Source: Collinsella aerofaciens (GTDB taxonomy: Bacteria; Actinomycetota; Coriobacteriia; Coriobacteriales; Coriobacteriaceae). From it: a stretch of DNA of 64,000 nucleotides. Below, in pieces: positions 32,677 through 40,682 of the stretch. The stretch lies in the NCBI RefSeq assembly GCF_028206795.1, contig NZ_JAQLFJ010000004.1:4571-68570 (forward strand), in the 5' to 3' direction. The notes under the pieces were generated by a model, which did no database searches, had not been told where the DNA came from, and saw nothing but the letters and a program-made list of their open reading frames with translations. A program made the position numbers and the translations under genes. How positions within the stretch are numbered: the stretch's first letter is position 1; each line of letters starts with the position of its first letter.

Positions 32677-33810
32677 TTAGATGCGGTTCATCTGAGCGGC
32701 GACTTTGTTGTACCAGTCCTGCCACGTGGGCGGGCAGTACTTTTTGGCCGCTGCCGGGGTAAGGGTGGAGCCGTAGTTGGCGCCCAGATAGGCAACGTGA
32801 GCGGAGATGCCCTCGCTCCAGCTGCCAAAGCTGCGCCAACCGCCGCCACGGGCGCTCCAGCCCCAGGCGTTGTAAGAATTGGCGCAATAAGCACCCTTGG
32901 TGCTCTCGATACAGGCGATGGCGGGGGACCAACGGGGGTCGACACCAGTATTCCAAGCGGCGACGGCAAAGTTATAGCCCTGGCCTGCCATGGGGGAGCC
33001 GGCGAGATAATTGTCGATGCGGCTCGTCCACTCATTAATGAACGAATCGTAATCGGAGCTACCGGTATTGGCGTTGTTCACCGTGGTGTCGATGGTGGTG
33101 TTGGTGTTGGTGGCCTGGCTGCTGGAATTGCTGCCGCTTACGCCCTCGCCCGAGAGCTTCTCGGCGGCAGCGGCCTTATCGGCCTCAAGCTTGGCAAGCT
33201 CGGCGGCATTTTCCTGCTCGGCTTTTGCCTGTGCCTCGCTGCGGAGCTGCTGGGCCTGAGCCAACGCATCCTCGGCGTTTTTCTGCTCTGCCTCAAGCTG
33301 AGACTTGGCCTGCTGGAGCTCAGCCTTGTTCTGCTCGAGTTCGGTTTGCATGTTATTGAGCTGTTCGATCTCGTCGACGCTCGAGCTCGTGATCTGGTTG
33401 GTGTATTTGCAGGTCGTGATGAACTCACCCAGGCTCTGCGCGTTGACCAGGAAGCTCACGATGGGGTTGGTGCCCTTCTGATACTTGTACAGATCGCGCA
33501 TGGCGGAGCTTGCCTTGGCCTGCTGCTCGGGAAGCTTAGCCTCGATTTCCTCGATGCTTGCCTCATTGGAGTCAATCTGCTTTTGCAGGTCATCGAGTTT
33601 GGTGCGGGCGTCGTTGTAGGCGCTCGTGGCGGCTTCGATCTTCTGCTGGGCTGCGGAAAGCTGGTCCTGCGTTGCCTGCGAGGCGGCATACGCCGCAACG
33701 GGGGAGAGCATCGGCGTGGCCGTCAGCGCAACGGCGAGCGCGGCGCTCGTGATGATACGAGCCGGCTTCGACGCAATGAGCGCTGCGGCGCGATGATTCG
33801 AATGCTGCAT
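32677..33810 (-). CDS. Secreted coiled-coil protein with C-terminal lysozyme/glucosaminidase-like domain
   Basis: A 377-residue exported protein. The signal peptide (residues 1-43) has Arg/Lys then IITSAALAVALTATPML and ends at AYAAS. Residues 45-215 form an amphipathic coiled coil rich in Gln/Glu/Lys/Ala like PcsB/CwlO N-termini. A Ser/Thr/Asn-rich linker follows. The last 120 residues carry PRWSPAIACIESTKGAYC and SYNAWGWSARGGGWRSFGSW, resembling a glucosaminidase/soluble-lytic muramidase core. A role in cell-wall turnover or division is likely. ATG 33810 follows AGAGGGA; palindromic operator-like DNA lies upstream. Confidence 0.78.
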   Translation of the reverse strand: MQHSNHRAAALIASKPARIITSAALAVALTATPMLSPVAAYAASQATQDQLSAAQQKIEAATSAYNDARTKLDDLQKQIDSNEASIEEIEAKLPEQQAKASSAMRDLYKYQKGTNPIVSFLVNAQSLGEFITTCKYTNQITSSSVDEIEQLNNMQTELEQNKAELQQAKSQLEAEQKNAEDALAQAQQLRSEAQAKAEQENAAELAKLEADKAAAAEKLSGEGVSGSNSSSQATNTNTTIDTTVNNANTGSSDYDSFINEWTSRIDNYLAGSPMAGQGYNFAVAAWNTGVDPRWSPAIACIESTKGAYCANSYNAWGWSARGGGWRSFGSWSEGISAHVAYLGANYGSTLTPAAAKKYCPPTWQDWYNKVAAQMNRI

Positions 33811-33871
33811 CCAGTCCCTCTGCAATCAATCGTAGGTTATGGTTCGAACGGTATTCTACTACTGCTTTCGA

Positions 33872-33919
33872 CCTCAACTTGAACCTTAAAGGTTCCAAAG
33901 GGTCAAGTTGAACTTGAGG
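33872..33919 (-). promoter_or_regulatory. Cluster of overlapping dyads upstream of the secreted hydrolase
   Basis: Outer CCTCAA (33872-33877)/TTGAGG (33914-33919); GAACCTTAAAGGTTC (33881-33895); TCAAGTTGAACTTGA (33903-33917), the last two being perfect palindromes. They resemble MerR/SoxR-type operators and lie near the presumed -35 region of the minus-strand gene. Confidence 0.45.
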
Positions 33920-34044
33920 CTTTGGCTTTGACCTGCAGTTATGATGAATTGTTGAGAAACCATAGAGTTCAACTTTAACGTTACAGAGCCCTGTTTGAGA
34001 GGTGTTTTGGGCTGTAAAAGCTATCTCAACGTGGGGTTTTACAA

Positions 34045-34677
34045 CTACAGCGTGCCCTCCTGACGAGCCCGCTCAATCTCTTCGAGGGCCTCGGCAGGGG
34101 TGAACGAGCAGGTGCCGTCGCCGAGCTTGACCATCTGGATGTCGTCGCCGATATGGACCTCTCCGCCCTTTAACACCACGCCAAAAACGCCCTCGTGGGG
34201 AAAGATGCAGTCGCCGGCGAGATAGTAGATGGCACAGCGTGTGTGGCAGACCTTGCCGATTTGGCTGATTTCGACAAGCACCTCGCTGCCAAGCTTGAGC
34301 TGCGTGCCCATGGGGAGCGAGAGTAGATTGATGCCTTGCGTGGTGAAGTTCTCCCCAAAGTCACCCTTGCGCACATCGAGTCCGCGGGCCTGCGCCGTCT
34401 GGATGGACTCTGCGGCCAAAAAGGAAACCTGACGGTGCCAATGCCCGGCGTGTGCGTCGGAGGCGAGGCCAAATTGTTCTATAACGGTGTCGTGTCCATC
34501 CGCGACGGGCGACTTGCGTGTGCCCTTGTGCGCCGACGTGTTGATTGAGACGATGCGGGCGGGCCTGTCGTAGGCATCGTTTGCCGTGCGTAGGGGAACG
34601 GCCGTTTGTGCGCGTTCCGCCAGCTCGCGCTTCGTGGCATTGAGGATAGGATTATCGGTCGGATGGTCTTGGGGCAC
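34045..34677 (-). CDS. MOSC-domain protein
   Basis: A 210-residue protein with an MOSC domain (molybdenum-cofactor sulfurase C-terminal type). Visible are ARIVSINTSAHKGTRKSPV, GLASDAHAGHWHRQVSFLA, KGDFGENFTTQGI and the conserved Cys in IGKVCHTRCAIYYL, and GVFGVVLKGGEVHIGD. MOSC proteins carry sulfur to metal centres or reduce N-hydroxylated compounds (YiiM type). Start is GTG 34677 with AAAGG 9 nt upstream. A short N-terminal extension (about 35 residues) precedes the domain. Confidence 0.85.
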   Translation of the reverse strand: MPQDHPTDNPILNATKRELAERAQTAVPLRTANDAYDRPARIVSINTSAHKGTRKSPVADGHDTVIEQFGLASDAHAGHWHRQVSFLAAESIQTAQARGLDVRKGDFGENFTTQGINLLSLPMGTQLKLGSEVLVEISQIGKVCHTRCAIYYLAGDCIFPHEGVFGVVLKGGEVHIGDDIQMVKLGDGTCSFTPAEALEEIERARQEGTL

Positions 34678-34899
34678 GTGCGCGCCTTTCGTTCGAGGAT
34701 GTCAATACGCTGAATCCTACAACAATGGTAGGTTCATTGCCCATTGTCATACAACGGTGAGCGCCGTCTTCGTGCTGGACGATTGCATCGATTGCCATAG
34801 ATACGGTGGAGCTTTGGGCGCCGGCGGCTTGGCACGCTAGAATAAATCAGTTGCGCAAAGACCGCCCGTTGTGTGGGCAGTTCATGATAGGAAGTTTCC

Positions 34900-36156
34900 A
34901 TGGCATTGCAGTTTACAGAGCGCGAGTTCATTCCCGTGCTGCTCGGTGGCGACATCAACGCCTATTCGGTGGCGCGCGCCTTCTATGAGGAGTACCAGGT
35001 CAAGAGTCTGGTCTTTGGCAAGTATCAGACGGGTCCCGCGTACCGCAGCCAGATTATCGACTACACGCCCAACGTGGATATCGATACCATGCCCGTGATG
35101 CTCAGGACCGTCAACGGCATTGCCCAAGCGCATGCCGATAAGACGATTGTCCTTGTGGGCTGTGGCGATAACTATGTTGCCCTCGTGGCTCAGGCCAAGG
35201 ATGCCCATGAGTTGGCGGATAACATCGTCGCGCCTTACGCTCCCTATAGCATGCTTGAGCAGTGTCAGAAGAAGGAGATCTTCTACGAGCTGTGCGAGAA
35301 GCATGGCGTGCCCTATCCGCATACCTTTACCTTCACCATGGCGATGCTGAACGCCCAAGGCGAGGCGCCTGCCGAAGTGCTCGACCAGATCGATTTTCCC
35401 TACCCGATGATTCTGAAGCCTTCTGACGGCATCATGTGGTGGCAGCACGAGTTCGAGGGCCAGAAAAAGGCCTATGAGATTGCCGACCGTGCCGAGCTGG
35501 AACAGGTCATTCGCGACTCGTATGCCAGCGGCTACACCGACGACCTGATCTTGCAGGATCGCGTGCCCGGCAATGACGAGTACATGCGCGTGCTCACCAG
35601 TTATTCCGACCGCAACGGCAAGGTGCGCATGATGTGCCTGGGTCACGTGCTGCTCGAGGAGCATCAGCCTCACGGTGTCGGCAACCACGCCTGTATCATC
35701 ACCGAGCCCAATGACGAGCTCATGGGCGGCGTGCGCAAGTTGCTCGAGGACCTTCACTTTGTGGGCTATTCCAACTTTGACGTTAAGTACGACGAGCGCG
35801 ACGGCTCGTTTAAGTTCTTCGATTTCAACACGCGCCAAGGTCGCAGCAACTACTACGTCACTAACAGCGGCTTTAACGTTGCCAAGTATGTGGTGGACGA
35901 GTATGTGTTCAACCGCCCGTTTGAGCCGGAGTTTGTGACGGCGCAGGACGAGGCGCTGTGGATGGTCGTCCCCATGGGCGTCGTCGACAAGTACGTTAAG
36001 GATCCCGAGCTGCGCGCTAAGGTGCATCGCCTGGACAAGGAAGGCAAGGGCGCCGACCCTTCGTTTATGAAGGGCGACTTTGTCTTTAACCGCTGGCTGC
36101 GCATGTGGCACACCAAGCTGCGCCACTTTAAGCTGTTCAAGACGTATTACAAGTAG
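34900..36156 (+). CDS. ATP-grasp ligase, probable D-aspartate (peptidoglycan cross-bridge) ligase
   Basis: A 418-residue ATP-grasp enzyme resembling Enterococcus D-aspartate ligase (AslFm type). The start EREFIPVLLGGDINAYSVARAFYEEY is characteristic; ATP-site parts are YPMILKPSDGIMWW and DLILQDRVPGNDEY; the metal site is FKFFDFNTRQGRSN. Such enzymes activate the carboxylate of D-Asp and couple it to the diamino acid of the stem peptide. An Asp/Glu racemase follows 84 nt downstream, which strongly supports this role. A short GC hairpin (GCCCG/GGGC near 34872) lies in its leader. The alternative is another carboxylate-amine ligase. Confidence 0.75.
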   Translation: MALQFTEREFIPVLLGGDINAYSVARAFYEEYQVKSLVFGKYQTGPAYRSQIIDYTPNVDIDTMPVMLRTVNGIAQAHADKTIVLVGCGDNYVALVAQAKDAHELADNIVAPYAPYSMLEQCQKKEIFYELCEKHGVPYPHTFTFTMAMLNAQGEAPAEVLDQIDFPYPMILKPSDGIMWWQHEFEGQKKAYEIADRAELEQVIRDSYASGYTDDLILQDRVPGNDEYMRVLTSYSDRNGKVRMMCLGHVLLEEHQPHGVGNHACIITEPNDELMGGVRKLLEDLHFVGYSNFDVKYDERDGSFKFFDFNTRQGRSNYYVTNSGFNVAKYVVDEYVFNRPFEPEFVTAQDEALWMVVPMGVVDKYVKDPELRAKVHRLDKEGKGADPSFMKGDFVFNRWLRMWHTKLRHFKLFKTYYK

Positions 36157-36240
36157 ATGAGTGCGGCGCCCGTCCGGTTTACATCGGGCGGGCGCGGGTA
36201 TGATACGCGCAATTGCGCAAGCGTCACCAAGGAGGCGGCG

Positions 36241-36987
36241 ATGGAAAAGCTGGGAGTTATCGGCGGCATGGGCGCCGAGGCCACGTCGTATTACTACGAC
36301 CAGGTAGTGCGTCATACGGCTGCTGCCTGCGATCAGGATCATATCGACATGGTGGTGCTCTCCAAGTCGACCATGCCCGACCGCACGCTGGCCATTAAGA
36401 CCGGCGAGCACGCCAAGCTGCTGGCGACCATGAAAGAGTGTGCCCAGGCACTCGAGTCGCTGGGCTGTGCGCACATTGCCATTCCCTGCAACACGTCACA
36501 CTACTTCTACGACCAGATCCAGTCGTTTACGAAGGTGCCGATTATCCACATGCCGCGTGAGTCGGTGCGCTATGCCCTTGCGGGTGCGGTGATGGGGGAG
36601 TGCGAGTTCGACCCCAACCTGAGTATGCCGGCCGAGCCGGTGCGCAAGATTGGCATCATGGGCACCGACGGAACCGTGGGCGCGGGCGTCTACGGCCGCG
36701 AATGCGAGGCTGCGGGTGTTGAGGTCGTCTATCCCAGCGAGAAACGTCAGAACGATGTGATGTCGCTTATCTACGATGATGTGAAAGCCGGACGTGAGCC
36801 CGATATGGATAAGTTCGACCGCGTGATGTGGGAGTTCGCCCGTAGCGGCTGCGACCGTGTCATTCTGGCCTGCACCGAGCTATCGGTGCTGCAGAAGTAT
36901 CGAGAGATGCCCGAGATCACCCTCGATGCTATGGATGTCCTGGTGCGCGAATCCATCATCCGCAGCGGCGTCCCCTACCGCCTCTAG
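36241..36987 (+). CDS. Aspartate/glutamate racemase family protein
   Basis: A 248-residue cofactor-independent racemase. GVIGGMGAEATSYYYDQVV opens domain 1; the first catalytic Cys is in AIPCNTSHYFYD and the second in RVILACTELSVL, with the matching Thr residues. Length and the GxMG start fit aspartate racemases rather than MurI. With the ATP-grasp ligase just upstream it probably supplies D-aspartate for the cell wall. ATG 36241 follows AAGGAGG. Confidence 0.85.
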   Translation: MEKLGVIGGMGAEATSYYYDQVVRHTAAACDQDHIDMVVLSKSTMPDRTLAIKTGEHAKLLATMKECAQALESLGCAHIAIPCNTSHYFYDQIQSFTKVPIIHMPRESVRYALAGAVMGECEFDPNLSMPAEPVRKIGIMGTDGTVGAGVYGRECEAAGVEVVYPSEKRQNDVMSLIYDDVKAGREPDMDKFDRVMWEFARSGCDRVILACTELSVLQKYREMPEITLDAMDVLVRESIIRSGVPYRL

Positions 36988-37046
36988 CTTCCGACCCGTC
37001 AAAAAGGGACAGGTTAATTTTGGTAGGTTTTATCTGGTGAAACAAT

Positions 37047-37084
37047 AAAGGCCTCGGCTCGTTTGGTGCGAGCCGAGGCCTTTT
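37047..37084. terminator. Bidirectional terminator between racemase and ecfT
   Basis: A perfect 15 bp stem AAAGGCCTCGGCTCG (37047-37061) with CGAGCCGAGGCCTTT (37069-37083), A/T-flanked on both sides. Confidence 0.9.
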
Positions 37085-37112
37085 GCGTTGGGCGGTTGCT
37101 GTCGGTGGCGAA

Positions 37113-37859
37113 CTAGAACAGGAAGCCGATGGCGATGAGGGCGATGCTGACGATGAGTACGGCGATGTCCAGGCCCTTGATGGGGTAGCGCTTGTACGAG
37201 CTGGCGCGCGTGCGCAGATAGAAGCCGCGCTGTTCTGCCGCCAAGGCCGTGGCATCGGTCTTGCCCACGCTCGAGATGAGCAGCGGCACACACAGTGGCA
37301 GCATGAGCTTAAGCTTCTTGATAGGGTTCTTGGTGTCGTACTCGACGCCGCGCGCGGTCTGCGCTTCCATGATGGCGTTCATCTCCTGACCAAACACCGG
37401 CACAAAGCGCAGCGCCGTGGTAAAGGTGAAGGCATAGCGATACGGTACGTGCAGCACCTCGACGCAGGCGTTGGCAAGGTCGTTGAGCTTGGTCACCATG
37501 AGCATGAGGATGAGCGGTAACGCCACACCCAGCAGGCGCAGACAGGCCTTCGATCCTGTGATGAGGCCCGTGTCGGTGATAAAGCCCCACACAACGTTGC
37601 CATCGCGCATAAAGGCCAGCTGGAGCACCAGCATGATAAGCGCGAGCGGAATCAGCAACTTGAGCAGCGAGAACAGACGGTCGACGACACCGGCATAGGC
37701 ACCCAGCGCAAGGGTGAGTGCCAAAAAGCCCAGCAGCGCCACGTAGGTGTCGGACAAGAAGATGCCGACGATGATGGCGGCGGCGAGGCCCAGTTTGACG
37801 ACGGGGTTCAGGCGATGCAGCAGCGTATCGCCCGGCATGTAGTCGATGACGTTAACCAC
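37113..37859 (-). CDS. ecfT: ECF transporter transmembrane T component
   Basis: A 248-residue membrane protein (EcfT, PF02361) with five or six hydrophobic segments. VIDYMPGDTLLHRLNPVVKL is the usual N-terminus. The coupling helices contain the conserved Ala-Arg-Gly: AIMEAQTARGVEY near residue 160 and AAEQRGFYLRTRA near 215, which dock on the two ATPases. GTG 37859 overlaps the ATPase stop by 8 nt; an ATG at 37892 would overlap by 41 nt. It is the last gene of the S-A-T operon. Confidence 0.87.
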   Translation of the reverse strand: MVNVIDYMPGDTLLHRLNPVVKLGLAAAIIVGIFLSDTYVALLGFLALTLALGAYAGVVDRLFSLLKLLIPLALIMLVLQLAFMRDGNVVWGFITDTGLITGSKACLRLLGVALPLILMLMVTKLNDLANACVEVLHVPYRYAFTFTTALRFVPVFGQEMNAIMEAQTARGVEYDTKNPIKKLKLMLPLCVPLLISSVGKTDATALAAEQRGFYLRTRASSYKRYPIKGLDIAVLIVSIALIAIGFLF

Positions 37860-39603
37860 GGCGGACCATCTCCTTGGTAATGCGAACGACATCGGTGACC
37901 TCGCTCACCTGCGCAAAAGCGGGCGAGACGGAAGATGCCAGACGGCGCGAGAGTTCAATAACCTGGGGAGGCTCCACGTAGGCACGCCGCATGAGATCGA
38001 TATTCGAGAATAGCTCGTGCGTGCGGCCGCGGTCGAGGATGCGACCTTCGGCCATTACTACGATACGCTCAGCAAAGTCGGAAACAACTTCCATATCGTG
38101 GCAGACCATGATAACGGCGCAGCCGCGCTCGGCCATGGTGCGCACCGTTTCCATGACGGTCATGCACTCGCGGTAATCAAGGCCGCTCGTGGGCTCGTCG
38201 AGCACGACGATCTTGGGCTCAACCACTACGACGGAGGCAAGCGCCACCATTTGTCGCTGGCCGCGCGAAAGTGAGAAAGGTGCCTCATCGGCAGGCAGGC
38301 CAAAGCGGTCGATAACGAGTTGAGCACGACGCAGAGCCTCGGCACGGTCGATGCCGGCAAGCTCCAGGCCAAAAGCGACCTCGTCGAGTACGGTATCCTT
38401 GCAGATCTGGCGGTCGGGGTTTTGGAAGAGCGTTGCGACTTCGCGGGCGATGCGGCTCGTGGGAACGGCCGCGGTATCCAGTCCCGTGACGCGCACGCTG
38501 CCCGAGGCGGGCTTGAGCAGGCCTGTGAGCAGCTTGGTGAGCGTGGTCTTGCCGGCACCGTTTTGGCCGACGATGCCCACGAGCTCGCCGGGATAGAGCG
38601 TCAGGTTGAGGTCGTGTACGGCGGCGCCGCCATTGGGATAGGCAAACTCAACATGGTCGAAGGTGAGTACGGGTTCGGCGTCCTTGGCATGAGGGCGCAA
38701 CGACGGTGCGTGCGGTGAGCCGGCGGGCGCCCGGGCTTCGCTGGCCGCGTGTGCGGGGTCGACGATGCCCGAAATCAGGCGCTCGGCCTCATCGACATCC
38801 AAGCAAGGGGTACCGCTTACCAGGCCATCGGCCTCGAGGCTATTGAAGATACGCGTGACGCGAGGGCAGTCGACGCCGATGGCACGGAGCTCGTCGGTAT
38901 GCGCGAAGACCTCGTGTGGTTCGCCCTGCAGCGCGATTTCGCCATGGTTGAGCACGAGCACGCGGTTGCAGTACTCCGAGAGCAGGGCGACCTTTTGCTC
39001 AACGACGACGATGGTGATTCCAAGTGTGCGGTTTGCCTCACGCAGCGTCTCGAAGACCAACGTGGAGCTGGCGGGGTCGAGTGCCGCGGTGGGCTCGTCG
39101 AGAACCAAGACGCGCGGACGCATGGCTAGGATGGCGGCGATGGCTACCTTTTGCTTCTGTCCGCCCGAGAGGGTGGCGATCTCGCGGTCGCGCAGGTCGC
39201 TGATGCCGACGGTCTCGAGCGTTTCGCTCACGCGCTGCTCGATCTGGTCGTGGGGAACGCCAAAGTTCTCGAGGCCAAAGAGCATCTCGTCCTCGACGAC
39301 CGAGGCGACCATCTGCGTGTCGATATCCTGCAGCACGCTGCCGACGAATTGCGACACGTCGGTGAGCGAGGCTTCGCAGGTGTCGTGGCCGTCAACCATG
39401 ACGGACCCAAAGAACGTGCCGGTGTAGTGGTGGGGCACGGCACCCGACAGGCAGGCGGCAAGCGTGGACTTGCCGGCGCCCGAAGGCCCGATGATGCCGA
39501 TGAAATCTCCCTTGTTCACGCTGAGCGAGATGTGGCTGAGCGCCTGCTCGGTCTGCGTGCCATAGGAGAACGAGACATCGTCGACGTTGATGATCGTTTC
39601 CAT
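37852..39603 (-). CDS. ecfA: ECF transporter ATPase, two ATP-binding domains fused (EcfA1-EcfA2)
   Basis: A 583-residue protein with two ABC ATPase domains joined by a roughly 30-residue linker. Domain 1: IGPSGAGKSTLAACL, LSGGQKQKVAIAA, VLVLDEPTAALDP. Domain 2: VGQNGAGKTTLTKLL, LSRGQRQMVALAS, IVVLDEPTSGLDY. In most ECF systems these are two proteins; here one chain provides both. It powers uptake with EcfT and the S component; the upstream Trp leader suggests tryptophan as cargo. Confidence 0.9.
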   Translation of the reverse strand: METIINVDDVSFSYGTQTEQALSHISLSVNKGDFIGIIGPSGAGKSTLAACLSGAVPHHYTGTFFGSVMVDGHDTCEASLTDVSQFVGSVLQDIDTQMVASVVEDEMLFGLENFGVPHDQIEQRVSETLETVGISDLRDREIATLSGGQKQKVAIAAILAMRPRVLVLDEPTAALDPASSTLVFETLREANRTLGITIVVVEQKVALLSEYCNRVLVLNHGEIALQGEPHEVFAHTDELRAIGVDCPRVTRIFNSLEADGLVSGTPCLDVDEAERLISGIVDPAHAASEARAPAGSPHAPSLRPHAKDAEPVLTFDHVEFAYPNGGAAVHDLNLTLYPGELVGIVGQNGAGKTTLTKLLTGLLKPASGSVRVTGLDTAAVPTSRIAREVATLFQNPDRQICKDTVLDEVAFGLELAGIDRAEALRRAQLVIDRFGLPADEAPFSLSRGQRQMVALASVVVVEPKIVVLDEPTSGLDYRECMTVMETVRTMAERGCAVIMVCHDMEVVSDFAERIVVMAEGRILDRGRTHELFSNIDLMRRAYVEPPQVIELSRRLASSVSPAFAQVSEVTDVVRITKEMVRRG

Positions 39604-39623
39604 GGATACCTTTCATAGTCATC

Positions 39624-39663
39624 GGGGACGTTCTTTAATGACTAGTCGTTTAAGAACGTCCCC
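39624..39663. repeat. 40 nt palindrome in the ECF operon gap
   Basis: GGGGACGTTCTT (39624-39635) and AAGAACGTCCCC (39652-39663) are perfect inverted arms around AATGACTAGTCGTT. It lies between the S and A genes. Similar GGGAC-ended palindromes occur elsewhere in the window. Confidence 0.6.
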
Positions 39664-39709
39664 AAGAGCTAGTTGTTTGGGACAGTCTTTACCGATGGGG
39701 CACTGTGGG

Positions 39710-40282
39710 TTAGTTGAGCTTCAGGGCCTTCTGGATGGGTAGGTAGAGGGCGCCGACCAGAATGGCGTTAAAGACGGCGGTCATGGCGACGACGGGCAAC
39801 ATGGCGGCGGCGAGCTCGCCGACCACGCCGAGCATGGCCATCTTGATGACCATGAAGATGGCGCCGGAGACAAAGGTGGTCAGGAAGGTTGCGACAATGG
39901 CGATGGCGGGCTTGACCTGACCGTCCTTGCCGGCGGCGTTGACGATGCCGGCCATGAGCATGGCGGCGATGCCCTCGGCGGCAAAATCGACGAACGGCGA
40001 AGTGGTGGTGATCTGGATCACGGCAGCCGAGATGAGGCCAATGACGAGCGCCTGGCCGATGTTGGGGCGAACGACCAGGATGGTGAGGCAGAAGGCCGAG
40101 ATGATGAACTCGGGGCTGATCATGCCGCCCGAGATGCCCGAGATTGCCTTGCCGACGGTGAAGTTGAGGATGAAGCCGGCGGCGAGCAGGATGGCGAGCA
40201 GGACGAGGGCGCGGACATCGAGTTTGCCACGGTCGGCGGTCTGGACGGTGCGGGGCTGGGTGGCGGTGGTGTTCTGAGACAT
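39710..40282 (-). CDS. ECF transporter substrate-binding S component, probable tryptophan transporter
   Basis: A 190-residue membrane protein with about six hydrophobic segments (from ALVLLAILLAAGFILNF to AVFNAILVGALYLPI), the size of an S component. FTVGKAISGISGGMISPEF and ITTTSPFVDFAAEGIAAMLMAGI recall TrpP-like/ECF substrate binders. Specificity is suggested not by the protein but by the attenuator upstream, which has a Trp-codon leader peptide. ATG 40282 follows GAAAGGA. It heads the operon S-A1A2-T. Confidence 0.8.
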   Translation of the reverse strand: MSQNTTATQPRTVQTADRGKLDVRALVLLAILLAAGFILNFTVGKAISGISGGMISPEFIISAFCLTILVVRPNIGQALVIGLISAAVIQITTTSPFVDFAAEGIAAMLMAGIVNAAGKDGQVKPAIAIVATFLTTFVSGAIFMVIKMAMLGVVGELAAAMLPVVAMTAVFNAILVGALYLPIQKALKLN

Positions 40283-40327
40283 GGTGAAAATCCTTTCGGA
40301 AGGGGATTGCAAGAGAAAAGCGGAGGC

Positions 40328-40457
40328 GCGTGATGCGAATGCGATCGGGCTCGAGATAGAAAAAGGCCCCCGGTCGAAACCGGAGGCCTTCCAATCACCT
40401 AGAGCGCAAAAACAGGCGTGAGGGACTCACTGTCGACCGATCGTATTCGCATCACGC
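40328..40457 (-). promoter_or_regulatory. 21 bp inverted repeat enclosing the trp-type attenuator
   Basis: 40328-40348 and 40437-40457 are inverted copies (20 of 21 match). One arm codes for the end of the leader peptide right after the Trp codons, the other lies past the terminator. Folding would loop the terminator out. Confidence 0.6.
40363..40390 (-). terminator. Attenuator terminator of the Trp-leader ECF operon
   Basis: AAGGCC-CCGGT (40363-40374) pairs with ACCGG-GGCCTT (40379-40390) across CGAA; in minus sense it is followed by a five-U tract. CGGTCGA in the leader (40440-40434) can pair with TCGACCG of this stem, forming an alternative antiterminator. Confidence 0.75.
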
Positions 40458-40495
40458 CACCACCAGTTGTTGAGAGACTTCATCGTGTTCTTCAT
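40427..40495 (-). CDS. Tryptophan leader peptide (22 residues, Trp-Trp-Trp)
   Basis: A 22-codon reading frame on the minus strand starting ATG 40495, with GAAAGGAG 9-10 nt upstream and stop TGA at 40427. It begins MKNTMKSLNN and has three consecutive TGG codons (residues 11-13, 40465-40457), followed by RDANTIGRQ. The terminator follows 37 nt after the stop. This is the layout of a trpL-type transcription attenuator: ribosomes stalled at Trp codons favour antitermination. It controls an ECF S component rather than biosynthesis genes. A second in-frame ATG lies at 40483. Confidence 0.8.
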   Translation of the reverse strand: MKNTMKSLNNWWWRDANTIGRQ

Positions 40496-40553
40496 GTTGG
40501 TGGCTCCTTTCGTGATGCCGTGGCGCGGTCGCACCTAGTTGCTGTTGCGCTGC

Positions 40554-40559
40554 ACTATA
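40554..40559 (-). promoter_or_regulatory. -10 box of the Trp-leader ECF operon
   Basis: TATAGT in minus sense, inside an imperfect 18 bp palindrome GCTGTGCTATAGTGCAGC, which could be an operator. The -35 region is weak. Confidence 0.5.
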
Positions 40560-40623
40560 GCACAGCGAAGTGTGTGCGGGGAAATCTTTTTTAAAAAGAT
40601 TTCAGGTGGGTTTCCCGTCGGTC

Positions 40624-40671
40624 AAAAAGGCGGGTTAAGCGGGCGAGGCCGCCATTGCTGCCTTGCCCGCT
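40624..40671 (-). terminator. Terminator after the C69 dipeptidase gene
   Basis: AGCGGGC (40638-40644) pairs with GCCCGCT (40665-40671) with further AGGC/GCCT pairing inside; five A at 40624-40628 give the U tract. Confidence 0.6.
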
Positions 40672-40682
40672 CAGCTAAGACG

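Noticed and set aside
40363..40495. A T-box rather than a peptide attenuator before the ECF operon
   Set aside because: There is a translated frame with three Trp codons and a ribosome site, and no T-box core; GGTGGTGG here is only the Trp codons.
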